Shown here: in pieces, positions 8,460-18,900 of the stretch
How the letters are laid out: the number at the start of each line of letters is the position of its first letter
Numbering within the stretch: the stretch's first letter is position 1
DNA from: Halothece sp. PCC 7418
GTDB lineage: Bacteria > Cyanobacteriota > Cyanobacteriia > Cyanobacteriales > Rubidibacteraceae
NCBI RefSeq assembly: GCF_000317635.1
Contig: NC_019779.1
Location: 124,001-188,000 of the forward strand
Length of the DNA: 64,000 nucleotides
Reading direction: 5' to 3'
The notes under the pieces: model-generated
The model's database searches: none
Seen by the model: only the letters and a program-made list of their open reading frames with translations
What the model was told of the DNA's origin: nothing
Made by a program: the position numbers and the translations under genes

Positions 8460-9536
8460 TTAGTCATTAATCATCATTGGTTTTCCCTGTCTCCCTGTCT
8501 CCGCCTCTCCTGACTTGGATTGGGCGTTATCAAGCCATTGCTGAAACCTCTCTTCGTGTTCTTTGACCCACGTTTGGGCATGACGACGAATGTCACTAGC
8601 ACTGTCTTCTCCTTCCCGCAGACGTTGGTTTTGAGCACTGACATCAGCAATGGGAATCTGAACTTGTTCCATAAGCGCGATCGCGCTGGGATGAGATTGG
8701 GCAAAAGTTTCATTCGCCAGAATCATAATTTTATCGGTGACAAAGCCCAAATTTTTCCCTTGGTAGGTGGTATCCAGATTAGCACTGCTGGTACTGGTTT
8801 TAGGGAGAGAAGTATAGGGAACTTCCAGCCATTGCACATCTTGACCAGGAACTAACACACTGCTTGTCCAAAGCGGAGTCCAAGTGTAGTATAAAATCGG
8901 TTTATCTTGTCGATAGCGTGCCATCACATCTGCCATCAGCGCAAAATATTTCCCGCTTTCGTGTTCCACGGTGGCGTTTAAGTCATAGGCTTCGAGATGA
9001 TGATTAATAATTGTTTCACAGCCCCAACCGGCATTACAACCCACGAGATTTGCTTTTCCATCGCCATCCGTATCAAAGATTTTTGCGATTTCTGGGTCTT
9101 GTAGTTGTTCTAAATTCGTAATCTCGTATTTTTGGGCTGTAGCACGATCAATGAGATACCCCTGTACCGCATTATCAACAATCACCCCCACTTTTTCCAG
9201 TTTCTGGTCACCACCACTATTTTCATAGAATTTACGCCCTAATTGTTGCCAATGGGCTGCGGTGTAATCCAGTCCACCTTCTGCGAGATCCGTGTGCATT
9301 AAAGCTGGTTCTAACTCTCGCATTTTGCCAATTTTATAACCCAGCTTTTCTAAGCCAATATTGACAACTTCAGTCTGAAACCGTTCCTCTAATGAAACAT
9401 AAGTTGGCGTTACTGTCACGCCTTCACCTGGAAGATTACTCTTATTTTCTTCTGAAATAGAACGATTTTGGCAACTATTGAGTCCCAATGCAGTGGTCAG
9501 GGTGAGAAGAAAGAAAAAAGGCAATTGTCGTTGCAT
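8460..9536 (-). CDS. proX: Glycine betaine/proline ABC transporter substrate-binding lipoprotein, ProX-like
   Basis: 358 residues with an N-terminal signal ending in a lipobox-like GLNSC, indicating a lipid-anchored periplasmic protein. The body aligns with ProX-type binding proteins: LEPALMHTDLAEGGLDYTAAHW and GCNAGWGCETIINHHLE resemble the region that binds quaternary ammonium compounds through Trp residues, and YYTWTPLW is a typical late motif. It would capture compatible solutes in osmoadaptation. No permease or ATPase gene flanks it, so it is an orphan receptor here. The C-terminal 20 residues (GEAETGRQGKPMMIND) come from a repetitive GGGAGACA-like DNA stretch and are probably a recent extension. 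Confidence 0.85.
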   Translation of the reverse strand: MQRQLPFFFLLTLTTALGLNSCQNRSISEENKSNLPGEGVTVTPTYVSLEERFQTEVVNIGLEKLGYKIGKMRELEPALMHTDLAEGGLDYTAAHWQQLGRKFYENSGGDQKLEKVGVIVDNAVQGYLIDRATAQKYEITNLEQLQDPEIAKIFDTDGDGKANLVGCNAGWGCETIINHHLEAYDLNATVEHESGKYFALMADVMARYRQDKPILYYTWTPLWTSSVLVPGQDVQWLEVPYTSLPKTSTSSANLDTTYQGKNLGFVTDKIMILANETFAQSHPSAIALMEQVQIPIADVSAQNQRLREGEDSASDIRRHAQTWVKEHEERFQQWLDNAQSKSGEAETGRQGKPMMIND

Positions 9537-9589
9537 GAAGTGCTACAGGGTAAGATCGGTTTAAAACAGTGTATCGGATGCAGACAATC

Positions 9590-10681
9590 ATGTTTGAGGA
9601 CATTGCCAGCGCGATCGCGCAACAAGACTATACCACTGCAACCCAATTAATCGACACCCTCAAACAAGAACACCCTGACCATCCTTGGTTGACCTTCTAC
9701 ACAGCACAAGTGGAAGCAGCCCAAGGAAACCTAGAGGGCGCAAAAGAAATCTATCAAAAACTCTTACAGGAGTGCAGCAATCGTAAACTCTTATTGCAAA
9801 TTAGAGAAGCTCTGCGTCAATTAGAAACCGCAGAAAGTGAAAGCCAACAAAGCGCGATCGCGCAAGCCCTAGCCCAACCAGGAGGAAAAGATACCGCCGT
9901 TTTTATTCTCAGTGCGCTTCCCTTAGAAGAAAAGCAACAAGCAGCACAAACCCTCGCCAAAACCTTCTCCATTGACCCCTACAACGCTCGCTTACAAATT
10001 CCCAGTCGAGGCTGGCGACTCTTTCGCATTGGAGAAAAGGGAGCACTCTCTTACTATAGTGAAGCCTTACAAAAGAAAAATGTCCCCTGTTTTTGTGTCC
10101 CCCTCAACGCCCTTGATCGCCTCAACGTTTTACAAGTTCAGTATTTTCGCACTCAGGAAGATCGCGTTATTGCTCGTTGTGTTAATGCTAAAGGTCAAGA
10201 AGGAACATTCGAGTTTCAGTGGTCTGACATCCAGCAACAAGTCCAAGGGCGAGTTCCCATTTTTGAAGAAATTATAACCAAAGATAAAAAAGGGAAACCA
10301 ACCTCAAAAAGGCAAACCTTAGACTATGTTCAGTTTTGTGACTTGCATCTTTTCCCAGAACAAACTATTCTGCGGTTGTGCGATCAAAAATATCAGTTTC
10401 AACAAAGTGCGCCCTTAACCGATACGATTCAAAAAGGAGAAACCATCACCCGCAATTGGTTACAGTTACTCAATTACTTAGAAGAAAAAATGCCTGAGAT
10501 TCAGCGCTGGGGAGATTTTACCCCCTTTGGCGAAAGCGCGATCGCCTTCTCCCAAACCTTACAGCAAATTACATCCCATATTGATCTCAAACGACGGTAT
10601 GAAACCAGTTGGGATGCTGCCTTTCAACTTTATAGCGGTTTGGTCTTTTTTAAGGGAGAAAGCGATCTAAAGCAGCCTTAA
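9590..10681 (+). CDS. Cyanobacterial TPR-type protein
   Basis: About 363 residues from the ATG at 9590; in-frame starts at 9578 and 9569 are also possible, and none has a strong ribosome site. Residues 1-90 form two helical repeats (AIAQQDYTTATQLIDTLKQE, WLTFYTAQVEAAQGNLEGAKEIY) of tetratricopeptide character. The middle and C-terminal parts are a conserved domain without an obvious enzymatic motif (PSRGWRLFRIGEKGALSYYS, DRLNVLQVQYFRTQEDRVIA). It is divergent from the proX-like gene, and its 3' end overlaps the convergent CsoR-type gene by 32 bases. A protein-protein interaction role is inferred; function unknown. Confidence 0.7.
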   Translation: MFEDIASAIAQQDYTTATQLIDTLKQEHPDHPWLTFYTAQVEAAQGNLEGAKEIYQKLLQECSNRKLLLQIREALRQLETAESESQQSAIAQALAQPGGKDTAVFILSALPLEEKQQAAQTLAKTFSIDPYNARLQIPSRGWRLFRIGEKGALSYYSEALQKKNVPCFCVPLNALDRLNVLQVQYFRTQEDRVIARCVNAKGQEGTFEFQWSDIQQQVQGRVPIFEEIITKDKKGKPTSKRQTLDYVQFCDLHLFPEQTILRLCDQKYQFQQSAPLTDTIQKGETITRNWLQLLNYLEEKMPEIQRWGDFTPFGESAIAFSQTLQQITSHIDLKRRYETSWDAAFQLYSGLVFFKGESDLKQP

Positions 10682-11003
10682 GTTCTTCCAATTCAGTATC
10701 AATATTGCCTTCTTTAGAAGCCCGAGTGATACACTCGCTCAAATGTTCATCCAGAATCATCCGCGCCACTCGGTCTAACGCCCCTCTCACCGCAGCAATT
10801 TGCATCAGGACTTCCGGACAAGGACGGCTTTCCGAAACCATCGTTTTTACCCCGCGAATATGTCCTTCTAAACGAGAGAGACGATTGACAATGCGCCGTA
10901 ACGACTCTTCACTGTGGACATGGGGATGGCTGTCAAAATCCGAGTGTGGGTGAGAGTGAGAACTTTCCCTATTTTCAGCTTGCGGAGAAGCGTTTTCAGT
11001 CAA
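10650..11003 (-). CDS. CsoR/RcnR-family metal-sensing repressor, InrS-like
   Basis: 117 residues. The four-helix DUF156 fold is evident in LRRIVNRLSRLEGHIRGVKTMVSE, followed by RPCPEVLMQIAAVRGALDRVA and HLSECI; the Cys, His and Cys ligands typical of CsoR/InrS are all present. A His-rich N-terminal extension (HSHPHSDFDSHPHVHSEE) is characteristic of the cyanobacterial nickel sensor InrS, which represses a Ni efflux gene until Ni(II) binds. No efflux gene is adjacent, so the regulated target must lie elsewhere, and Cu or other metals remain possible. It overlaps the TPR-type gene tail-to-tail by 32 bases. Confidence 0.85.
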   Translation of the reverse strand: MTENASPQAENRESSHSHPHSDFDSHPHVHSEESLRRIVNRLSRLEGHIRGVKTMVSESRPCPEVLMQIAAVRGALDRVARMILDEHLSECITRASKEGNIDTELEELKAALDRFLP

Positions 11004-11048
11004 TGTGTGTTCGGCTCCAACTTTGATGACAATTCTACAAGATCCAGT

Positions 11049-11357
11049 TTAACGCGACGCAGAAGACTCAGCAGTCCGCCAAATCCACCAAGCTGCTGCA
11101 CAAAGGGTTGTATTCCCTAATAAGGTTGTGCCCGCCTGCATAATCACTAACCAATCTAGGGCTTCCGCATTATCAAACCAATGCCAAGTCACCGCACACA
11201 TGGCGCTAATCAGGGCGGGAAACATGGCTAGAGACAATCCCCACCATTTCTTTTCTCCCGTAATTTCTCCATAGCGCCAAATTAACCAAATCGCGAGTAT
11301 CCACTCAGCAACACTAGAAACATGAACAATCCAAGTGGGAATTGAAAGTGCGTGCAT
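11049..11357 (-). CDS. Ycf49-like (DUF2499) membrane protein
   Basis: 102 residues with three hydrophobic segments: HVSSVAEWILAIWLIWRYGE, WGLSLAMFPALISAMCAVTW and TTLLGNTTLCAAAWWIW. The HxxSxxEW start and the CAVTWHWFDN motif match the DUF2499/Ycf49 family, conserved in cyanobacteria and some algal plastids. It is probably a thylakoid or plasma-membrane protein of unknown role. It lies upstream of the CsoR-type gene on the same strand with 45 bases between them. Confidence 0.8.
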   Translation of the reverse strand: MHALSIPTWIVHVSSVAEWILAIWLIWRYGEITGEKKWWGLSLAMFPALISAMCAVTWHWFDNAEALDWLVIMQAGTTLLGNTTLCAAAWWIWRTAESSASR

Positions 11358-11550
11358 AAATCAATACTTTTCGTTCTTTTCACATCCTTTACCATCCTAA
11401 TCGCTGCATCGCTCTTAGCATAGAAAAAAACACAACATCCAGTTGGCAAACGATTGTCGCTCCTCTCACCCCAAGCGGTTGTTTCTCATGTCAGAACCTA
11501 CCAAAATAAGATATAAGGAAACTAGACTGATCAACAAAAAAAGGTAGATT

Positions 11551-11799
11551 ATGGCTGATACTAAACTCGCCCTCACCCCAGAAAACGTAGAAAAAGTGTT
11601 AGATGAACTCCGTCCTTATCTCATGGCAGATGGCGGTAATGTCGATTTAGTTGAAATTGAAGGCCCCATTGTCAAACTGAAGCTGCAAGGGGCTTGTGGC
11701 TCTTGCCCTAGTTCGGCAATGACTCTTAAAATGGGCATTGAACGCCGTCTGCGAGAATTTATTCCAGAAATTGCGGAAGTGGAACAAGTCTTAAATTAA
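11551..11799 (+). CDS. nfu: NifU C-terminal-domain (NFU-type) iron-sulfur scaffold/carrier
   Basis: 82 residues, a stand-alone NFU domain. The CxxC motif in [20 protein letters not shown] binds a [4Fe-4S] cluster at the dimer interface. In cyanobacteria this short Nfu delivers clusters to photosystem I and other proteins. The start ATG follows AAAAAAGGTAG. The protein is full length for the cyanobacterial type and is monocistronic here. The gap that follows (11800-11959) holds an imperfect CCTCTCCT/AGGAGGGG hairpin near 11824 without a clear T-tract. Confidence 0.93.
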   Translation: MADTKLALTPENVEKVLDELRPYLMADGGNVDLVEIEGPIVKLKLQGACGSCPSSAMTLKMGIERRLREFIPEIAEVEQVLN

Positions 11800-11959
11800 C
11801 CACTGCATCCAGCTTCTCTTTCCCTCTCCTTGATGCGTTCAGGAGGGGGCATTTGATCATTCATCTACTAATAATTGAGAATGAGTTACTTGTCAACCTA
11901 AGGTGATGGTGTGGTAACACAATAAGGAATCACAAGTAACAAATAATCTTTAACGAATA

Positions 11960-13474
11960 ATGTTTAATAACTCAGAAACTCTCGCCACGGGCGCAATTAT
12001 CTTGATCGCAGTTTTAATCCTCGTTTGGGGGTTTAACCGCGCTCGACCTTATGGAAAAATTGGTATCCTGTCTTGGTTACAGTCCGTTGTCCTGATGGCT
12101 CCGTGGTTACTATTTTTTGGTTTATTTGCAGCAGGAATTTATCTGAACTTGGTGGGAGTTTTATTGTTGTTATTAACTTCCACTGGGATTTATATTTATT
12201 TAGGAAGTCGTCTGCGGGCAGCAGGTCAAGATGTGATGCTTCGCCAACAAGCCAATGAGCGGTTACGAGAAAAACAGTCTTTCGCTCAGGAAAATTCAGA
12301 AGAGGACTCCCCAGACAATGCCGAAGCAGAAGCAGCATCTGGAGCGACCAAACCTCCCATTCCCGAAGAAGACTTAAAAACCATCCAAGGTTTATTTGGC
12401 ATTGATACCTTTTTCAGTACAGAAACCATTCCCTATCAAGATGGGGCAATTTTTAAGGGGAACTTACGAGCGGATCCAGACCAAGTTTATCAACAACTCT
12501 CTCAGAAGCTGCACGCTGCCTTAGGTGAAAAGTATCGTCTGTTTTTAGTGGAAAGTCCCGAAAACAAGCCAGTCGTGATTGTTTTACCCAGTACCAATGA
12601 TCCGCAACCGAGCACCACGAGCCAGCAAATTCTAGCGATTGTTTTGATGGTGGTAACTGCGGTGACAAGTGTCGAAGCCTTTAGCTTATTATTAGGGTTT
12701 GATTTATTTAATAACTGGGAACGGTTTCAGGAAGCGGTTCCCTTTGCCGTTGGACTGGCGATTATTCTGGGGAGCCATGAAGTGGGTCATCGGGTTATTG
12801 CTCAACGATACGGCATTCGTTTGAGTTTGCCCTTTTTTATTCCCAGTTTACAAATCGGCTCTTTTGGTGGGATTACTCGCATTGAGTCTTTACTTCCTTC
12901 GCGAACCGTTTTATTTGAGTTAGCCCTCGCCGGTCCTGCTGTGGGTGGACTCGTCTCCCTACTGATGTTGGTGGCTGGTTTGATTTTGTCCCAACCAGGA
13001 AGTTTGTTTCAAGTTCCCACCCAATTCTTTCAGGGATCAATTCTCGTCGGTTCTCTTGCCAAAGTGGTTCTCGGATCGCAGCTACAAGAATCGGTGGTGG
13101 ATGTTCATCCCTTAACTGTTGTCGGTTGGCTGGGGCTGGTGATTACTGCGCTGAATTTAATGCCTGCTGGTCAACTTGACGGGGGGAGAATTGTGCAAGC
13201 CATCTATGGGCGAAAAACCGCTCGCCGAACCACAGTTGCGACTTTAATTGTTTTAGGAATTGTGGCGATTACGAACCCCAGTAACCCGATTCCTCTTTAT
13301 TGGGGCATTTTGATTCTATTTTTACAACGCAGTTTAGAGCGTCCTAGTTTAAATGAATTAACTGAACCCGATGATGCCAGAGCAGCGTTAGGACTGTTAG
13401 CATTATTTTTGATGTTAGCCACTTTGATTCCTCTCAGCCCTGGGTTAGCCGGTAAACTTGGCATTGGAATGTAA
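11960..13474 (+). CDS. Site-2 protease-type membrane metalloprotease (M50, EGY-like)
   Basis: 504 residues. Two N-terminal helices are followed by an acidic soluble insert (to about residue 215), then a multi-helix S2P core. The zinc site is [12 protein letters not shown] (HExxH) near residue 275, and the second conserved element is [17 protein letters not shown] (the NPxxxDGG-like motif) near 395. The soluble N-domain with [19 protein letters not shown] is diagnostic of the chloroplast EGY1/2 and cyanobacterial homologues, which cut membrane-bound regulators or affect photosystem assembly. Substrate here is unknown. Confidence 0.9.
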   Translation: MFNNSETLATGAIILIAVLILVWGFNRARPYGKIGILSWLQSVVLMAPWLLFFGLFAAGIYLNLVGVLLLLLTSTGIYIYLGSRLRAAGQDVMLRQQANERLREKQSFAQENSEEDSPDNAEAEAASGATKPPIPEEDLKTIQGLFGIDTFFSTETIPYQDGAIFKGNLRADPDQVYQQLSQKLHAALGEKYRLFLVESPENKPVVIVLPSTNDPQPSTTSQQILAIVLMVVTAVTSVEAFSLLLGFDLFNNWERFQEAVPFAVGLAIILGSHEVGHRVIAQRYGIRLSLPFFIPSLQIGSFGGITRIESLLPSRTVLFELALAGPAVGGLVSLLMLVAGLILSQPGSLFQVPTQFFQGSILVGSLAKVVLGSQLQESVVDVHPLTVVGWLGLVITALNLMPAGQLDGGRIVQAIYGRKTARRTTVATLIVLGIVAITNPSNPIPLYWGILILFLQRSLERPSLNELTEPDDARAALGLLALFLMLATLIPLSPGLAGKLGIGM

Positions 13475-13562
13475 GCCAGTGATCAGTGACCAGTTACCAA
13501 GGAACAATGTCAAGATATTCTATGGAACGTCTCCAAAGAACGAAGAACGAAAAACAAAAGTT

Positions 13563-14531
13563 GTGGAAATTACTTTTTTAGGAACAAGTTCTGGTGTCCC
13601 AACCCGATCGCGCAATGTGTCTAGTGTTGCCCTTCGGCTTCCGCAAAAGTCGGAAATTTGGCTATTTGATTGTGGTGAAGGGACACAACACCAATTGATG
13701 CGTAGTGACCTCAAATCCTCTCAGATTCGCCGTATTTTTATTACTCATATGCACGGCGATCATACCTTTGGTTTGCCCGGATTACTTGCCAGCACAGGCT
13801 TGGCGGGAAGTAAGGGACAAGTTGATATTTATGGCCCTCCCGATTTAAAGGAGTATCTCAAAGCCTGTACACGCTATTCTCATACCTATTTTGCGAATCG
13901 GGTACAGGTTCATACGGTAGAACCAGGCGTTGTGTTTGAAAATGAAGATTTTACAGTCACTTGTCATCCCTTGAAACACAGAGTTCCCGCGTTTGGTTAT
14001 GCAGTGATGGAAAAAGACCGACCAGGGCGTTTTAATGTGGAGAGGGCTAAAGCCTTAGGCATTCCCCCAGGTCCGATTTACGGTCGCTTAAAAAAAGGAG
14101 AAACGATTACTTTGGATAACGGTCGTCGTGTTGCTGGAAAAGATTTATGTGATCCTGATGAACCAGGCCGTAAGTTTGTTTATTGTACTGATACGGTCTT
14201 TACAGAAAGCGCGATCGATCTGGCTAAAAATGCAGATGTCCTGATTCATGAAGCGACTTTTGCTCATCAAGATGCGGAAATGGCATTTGAACGCCTGCAT
14301 TCTACTTCCACTATGGCAGCACAGGTGGCTTTAGAAGCAAATGTCCGACAACTGATTATGACCCATTTTAGTCCCCGTTATGCCCCTGGCAATCCTTTGC
14401 AACTCAACCACTTACTGGAAGAAGCACAAGCCATTTTTCCCCAGACTTGTCTCGCTTATGATTTTATGGCTTATGAAATTCCTCGGCAACGCCAATTCGG
14501 ATCTGTTGAAAAAGTCGATAAACTAGCTTAA
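13563..14531 (+). CDS. rnz: Ribonuclease Z (tRNA 3' endonuclease)
   Basis: About 322 residues from the GTG at 13563, chosen because the family starts directly with [14 protein letters not shown]; the frame is open further upstream. RNase Z is a beta-lactamase-fold zinc enzyme that removes the 3' trailer of tRNA precursors. The metal motif HMHGDH appears in [16 protein letters not shown], with later ligands in [13 protein letters not shown] and MTHFSPRY. An A7 run at 14090-14096 lies in A_AAA_AAA phase, yet the normal frame is intact, which makes it a useful comparison for the frameshifted genes in this window. Confidence 0.93.
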   Translation: MEITFLGTSSGVPTRSRNVSSVALRLPQKSEIWLFDCGEGTQHQLMRSDLKSSQIRRIFITHMHGDHTFGLPGLLASTGLAGSKGQVDIYGPPDLKEYLKACTRYSHTYFANRVQVHTVEPGVVFENEDFTVTCHPLKHRVPAFGYAVMEKDRPGRFNVERAKALGIPPGPIYGRLKKGETITLDNGRRVAGKDLCDPDEPGRKFVYCTDTVFTESAIDLAKNADVLIHEATFAHQDAEMAFERLHSTSTMAAQVALEANVRQLIMTHFSPRYAPGNPLQLNHLLEEAQAIFPQTCLAYDFMAYEIPRQRQFGSVEKVDKLA

Positions 14532-14623
14532 GTAGGGTCTGCTGAAAAAGTCAATTGGCTGGTGAAGTTAGGGGAAAGAAATCTCTCCCCGATCAATTTG
14601 CAGCAAATATTGATCACTTTGAG

Positions 14624-15706
14624 TTAGTTCACCAACTCTGCCATTAATTCTGCAACAGGAGTAATGCAATCAGCACGTCCCGCATTACTCCCCGCAAAAA
14701 TTAAGCCATTTTCTACATCGCCACGGGCTGCTTTATCCAAAGCACGGGCAATACAATAATGTTCCCTCTGATCGCGACAACTACACACTTGCAAACAACT
14801 GCCGAAACAACGTTTATCTAAATCAGGAGACTGCGCGATCGCGCGTTCAGCAAAGGGATTTTTCAGGGCGCGTCCAGGAAGCCCAACGGGGGAAGGAACA
14901 ATCACCACATCTTCTGGCTTGGCATCGCGATGATAGGCTTTATATTTCCAATCGGCATCGCATTCATCTGTGGTAATAAAGCGAGTTCCCATTTGCACGC
15001 CACTTGCTCCTAAACTGAGAGCGCGATCAATATCCGAGCGATCCCAGATCCCACCCGCAGCAATCACAGGGATTTCCACTTGTAACTCCTCTCGCAGATA
15101 CCTGATTAATTCTGGAATAACTTGTTCTGCACTTAAATTCGGTTCTCCTAACTCCTCTTTTTTTGCCCCCAAATGACCCCCAGCCGAGTTGGGATTTTCC
15201 ACTACAAACGCATCGGGTAAGCGTCTATGTTGACGTTGCCATTTGCGACAAATCACTTTTGCTGCTCGGGGACTAGAAATAATGGGAACTAGGGCAACAT
15301 CAGGATAATCCTGGGTGTAGGCGGGTAAATGCAATGGTAACCCTGCACCCGCAATGATCAAATTTGCCCCATTTTCTGCTGCTGTCCTCACCAAAGTTTC
15401 ATGGTCTTGTCCTGCAACCATGGAGTTAATGCCAATCAGACCATGGGGGCTGAGTTCACGGGCTTTTTTCAATTCGTCGATTAAAGCGAGACGGTTGGCT
15501 TCAAAAATGTTTCGTTTACCCCGTTGCTTGGGATCAAAGTAGGATGAACCAAATCCCAAAGCAACAGCAGAGATAATACCGATACCGCCTGCATTGGCGA
15601 CAGCACTGGCTAAACGAGCACCAGAAATTCTGATTCCCATTCCCCCTTGAATGATCGGGGATTGAGCGACATGATTACCAATTTGAAGGCTTGGAAGTGT
15701 AGTCAT
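14624..15706 (-). CDS. NAD(P)H-dependent flavin oxidoreductase, nitronate monooxygenase family
   Basis: 360 residues in the FMN-dependent TIM-barrel family that includes nitronate monooxygenase and FabK. Motifs: PIIQGGMGIRISGARLASAVANAGG at the start (FMN-binding region), ENPNSAGGHLGAK, IPVIAAGGIWDRSDIDRALSLGASGVQMGTRF (phosphate-binding Gly loops). A C-terminal Cys-rich piece (CFGSCLQVCSCRDQREHYC) is typical of the larger bacterial branch. Substrate is uncertain. An unusually structured leader (15745-15826) lies 5' of the start. Confidence 0.85.
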   Translation of the reverse strand: MTTLPSLQIGNHVAQSPIIQGGMGIRISGARLASAVANAGGIGIISAVALGFGSSYFDPKQRGKRNIFEANRLALIDELKKARELSPHGLIGINSMVAGQDHETLVRTAAENGANLIIAGAGLPLHLPAYTQDYPDVALVPIISSPRAAKVICRKWQRQHRRLPDAFVVENPNSAGGHLGAKKEELGEPNLSAEQVIPELIRYLREELQVEIPVIAAGGIWDRSDIDRALSLGASGVQMGTRFITTDECDADWKYKAYHRDAKPEDVVIVPSPVGLPGRALKNPFAERAIAQSPDLDKRCFGSCLQVCSCRDQREHYCIARALDKAARGDVENGLIFAGSNAGRADCITPVAELMAELVN

Positions 15707-15744
15707 AATGATGATTTATATTGAAGCTGTAACTTCTAGAGAAA

Positions 15745-15826
15745 GAATCTAGCAATCCTTACCTGAAAGAAAGGATCAGGTGAACAGCTGTTGGCAACAG
15801 GATCAGACTGCTAGATTCAGGTTTTT
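15745..15826. ncRNA. Candidate structured RNA or leader element (multi-branch hairpin)
   Basis: Outer arms GAATCTAGCA (15745-15754) and TGCTAGATTC (15809-15818) pair over 10 bp and enclose two smaller hairpins: ATCCTT/AAGGAT (15755-15776) and CTGTT-GGC-AACAG (15788-15800). On the plus strand AGGTTTTTTCC follows directly, like an intrinsic terminator. On the minus strand the element sits in the presumed 5' leader of the nitronate monooxygenase gene, downstream of the chelatase gene. It could be a small RNA, an attenuator or a terminator. No known family was recognised. Confidence 0.4.
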
Positions 15827-15926
15827 TCCTCACACCCTCTAGTAAACTACTTTTAATAACTATTTAGTTATTTACTCATATTATTTTAATAAAAACTCAG
15901 CATATTGTCACCTCTCTCTCCTCAGC

Positions 15927-18900
15927 TTAATTTGATGTTGGAGTCACAATTCCTTCTAATTCCGCATCAGTGAGATCATACAAGTTTCGTAGCTGTTGCA
16001 AGCGATCCTCATCGACTTCCCAGAATCCTCGTCCTTCGGCTTCCAACATTCTGCCGACAATATTACGAAAGGCTTCGGGATTGGCTTTCCGTAAGCGTTC
16101 TGCCATTTCTGGATCAAGGGCATAGGTTTCAGCAGCTTGGTCATAGACCCAGTTTTCCTGAAAGTCAGTTGTTCCCGCCCAACCGATTAACGCAGTCATC
16201 CGTTGGGAAATTTCGTAAGCCCCCCCTGATCCTTGATCCGCCATTGCTTGCGCCCATTTGGGATTCAGGAGTTTTGTTCGATATTCTAAACGCAAGACAT
16301 CTTCTAGTTGGCGGGGCGTAGAATCTTTGGAAAAACTTTCCACCACACTAGCCGTAACGGGTTTTCCTCCTTGTGTTTCTGCTGCTTTTTTCAGTGCGCC
16401 TGTGTTGGCGTAATATTCTTGAATATCGGTGAGTCCATATTCAACGGAATCAATTTGTTGGACAATACGACTGGTACTTTTGAGGAGGTTATTGAGGACT
16501 TCTAGGCGCGTTTGACCTTTATCGTTGCGACCGTAACTGTAGGCATTGCGCCCTTGCCAAGTGTCTGCGAGTTGTTCTGCTGTATCCCAGTTACTGTCGG
16601 AAACGCGATCATTGACCAGTGAACCAAAATCGCCAGCAGGATTAGAAAACAGTCGTGCTGAGGGATTTTCCACACCTTGGGCTTGTAATTCTAAAGCGTG
16701 CTTGCGAATAAAGTTCTGATCGCGCGGTTCATCTGCGGTTGCTGCCCGTAGAAAGAGATCATCTAACAATTCAATCACATTCACAAAACTATCACGGAAA
16801 ATTCCTGAGAGATTGCCTAAAATATCAATGCGCGGATGATTGAGGCGATCTAACGGGTCTAACTCATAGCGAACAATGCGCCCTGTCCCTTCTTTTACGG
16901 GTTTTGCCCCCGCTAAGCCGAGGACAATGCCAAGAGATTCCCCTTTGGTTTTAATGGTATCTAAGCCCCACAACATCACGGCGACGGTTTCGGGATACGT
17001 GCCATTTTCAGCTAAATGTTGAGAAATGATTTGTTGCGCGATCGCGCTTCCCCGTTCAAAAGCAGCAGGAGAGGGCATCCGATAGGGATCAAGGGCATGA
17101 ATATTCCGTCCTGTAGGCAACACACCCGGACCATCTCGCAACAAGTCGCCACCAGGCGCAGGGGGGATGTATTCCCCGTTTAGACCTCGTAGTAAATTCG
17201 TGATTTCATCTGTTGTCTGGTTCAGGCGATCGCGAATCTCTAAGGCTTCCTCTAAAAGGGATTGATTAGAAACATCAGAAGGCGTTTCCCCTTGCGCGAT
17301 TGTGTCTAAAACATCTTCTGATAATTGCCCATCAAAATAGGCGTGCAAGTAACTCGCCAATTGTTCTGAATTCGGAGGCTGACCCAAAACGTGCAATCCC
17401 GAAGAAAACAGACGATTTTCTAACACTTTCAGATAATCATAGAGATCTTTGAGATAGTTATCAAAAATCTCTGGTGCAAGTTGACTGACCGTTTGGTAAG
17501 AAAAGGTGAGATTTTGCTCTTGTAGCGCAGGGAGTGGACAATCTGCATCTAAGCCCGTATCAACCACCTTAGTACAAATCGCTTCTTTCAACGGGAAATT
17601 CTTTTCTGGATCTTCGCGATATTCTGTAATTAAATCTCGTAGGGTTACCAGTTCTTTATACAAACCAGCGCGACCGTAAGGCGGGACATTATGAGAAATT
17701 AAAACCCCATAGCCTCGCCGTTTTGCCAACATGGACTCAGAGGGATTATTTGCCGCATAAATGTAGAGATGGGGGATATTTCCGAGTAACGTATCGGGCC
17801 AAGAATACCCCGTATTCCCCAAGGGAGAACCAGGTAACCATTCTACAGTCCCGTGCATGCCAAAATGAACCACAGCATCGGCTTGAAACGCTTCCTGTAG
17901 CCATTTATAAAACGCTGCGTATTGGGGATGCGGGGTCAGATCCCGTTCAAACATCAAGCGCATGGGGTCGCCAGACAAGCCTAAAGGCGGTTGTACACCA
18001 ATCCAGATGTTCCCCAGTTGGACACCCCCGAGTAAAAAGTGATCGCCCAACGTCCGAATTCCACTCCCCGTTAACGATTTCCACTGCTTCTCAATCCGTC
18101 GCCTTTGAATGGGTTTGAGCCATTTATGGAGGGCTTTCGCGTTAACGGTTGTAATCCCACTTGCACTCAAGTCTGATGTGTGCGGGAGTTGACCCGAATA
18201 GGCTTCATCTGCGTCTCGCACTTGCTGAATCAATGCTTCTCCACTTTCTGGCAGTTCGCCGAGGTTATATCCTTGCGCTTGCAGTTCTCGTAATAAGCGC
18301 ATCAAAGATTGAGGAACATTGAGTAAAGCTGCTGTCCCTGTTGCGCCATATCCAGGGGGAAAACCGTAAAGAACGATCGCGAGTTTGCGATCGCGCGGAC
18401 TTTTTTCCCGCAGGGCGATCCACCGTTTCACCCGTCCTGTCAAGCGTTTCATCCGTTCTGGCACCAGATAGATATCATCTCCGACTAAACCCCCTAAAGG
18501 CACCGGCTCGATCGCGCCATCGAGTTCGGGTAACGCATACAATACCACACTTTGCAGCCCACCAATCCCCTGTCTGGTCCAAGAGTGAATATCTTGAATC
18601 AATAGCGGTGCAGCGACGATATAGGGGACATTTTTGGCGTTTAAGATGCGGGTGGCGACTGCTACTTGTCGTCCCGCTTCCATAGACCCAGCAGGACCCC
18701 CCACTAGCGGGAAACCAAGAGTGGAGACAATCGCATCAACTGTTACTGCTTCTTTTCGCAGCGATCGCGTGGCAATATTGCCTAACTCCCGCTGCTGCTG
18801 TTCATAAGCGGTGGTTAGCCAATCTCGGACGGCGATATGACCTTCCACCCCTGTAATAAAGAAAGGAACCGGTAACAGGTTTGCACTTTCAAAGGCGCGA

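Noticed and set aside
14500-14560. Direct repeat TCTGxTGAAAAAGTC at the end of rnz
   Set aside because: Two copies only about 35 bases apart, no inverted partner or transposase; may be chance or an old insertion end.
15820-15842. CCTCACACC after the T-run, similar to the Yfr1 RNA core
   Set aside because: The core needs ACTCCTCACAC between two hairpins; here the left part is Ts.
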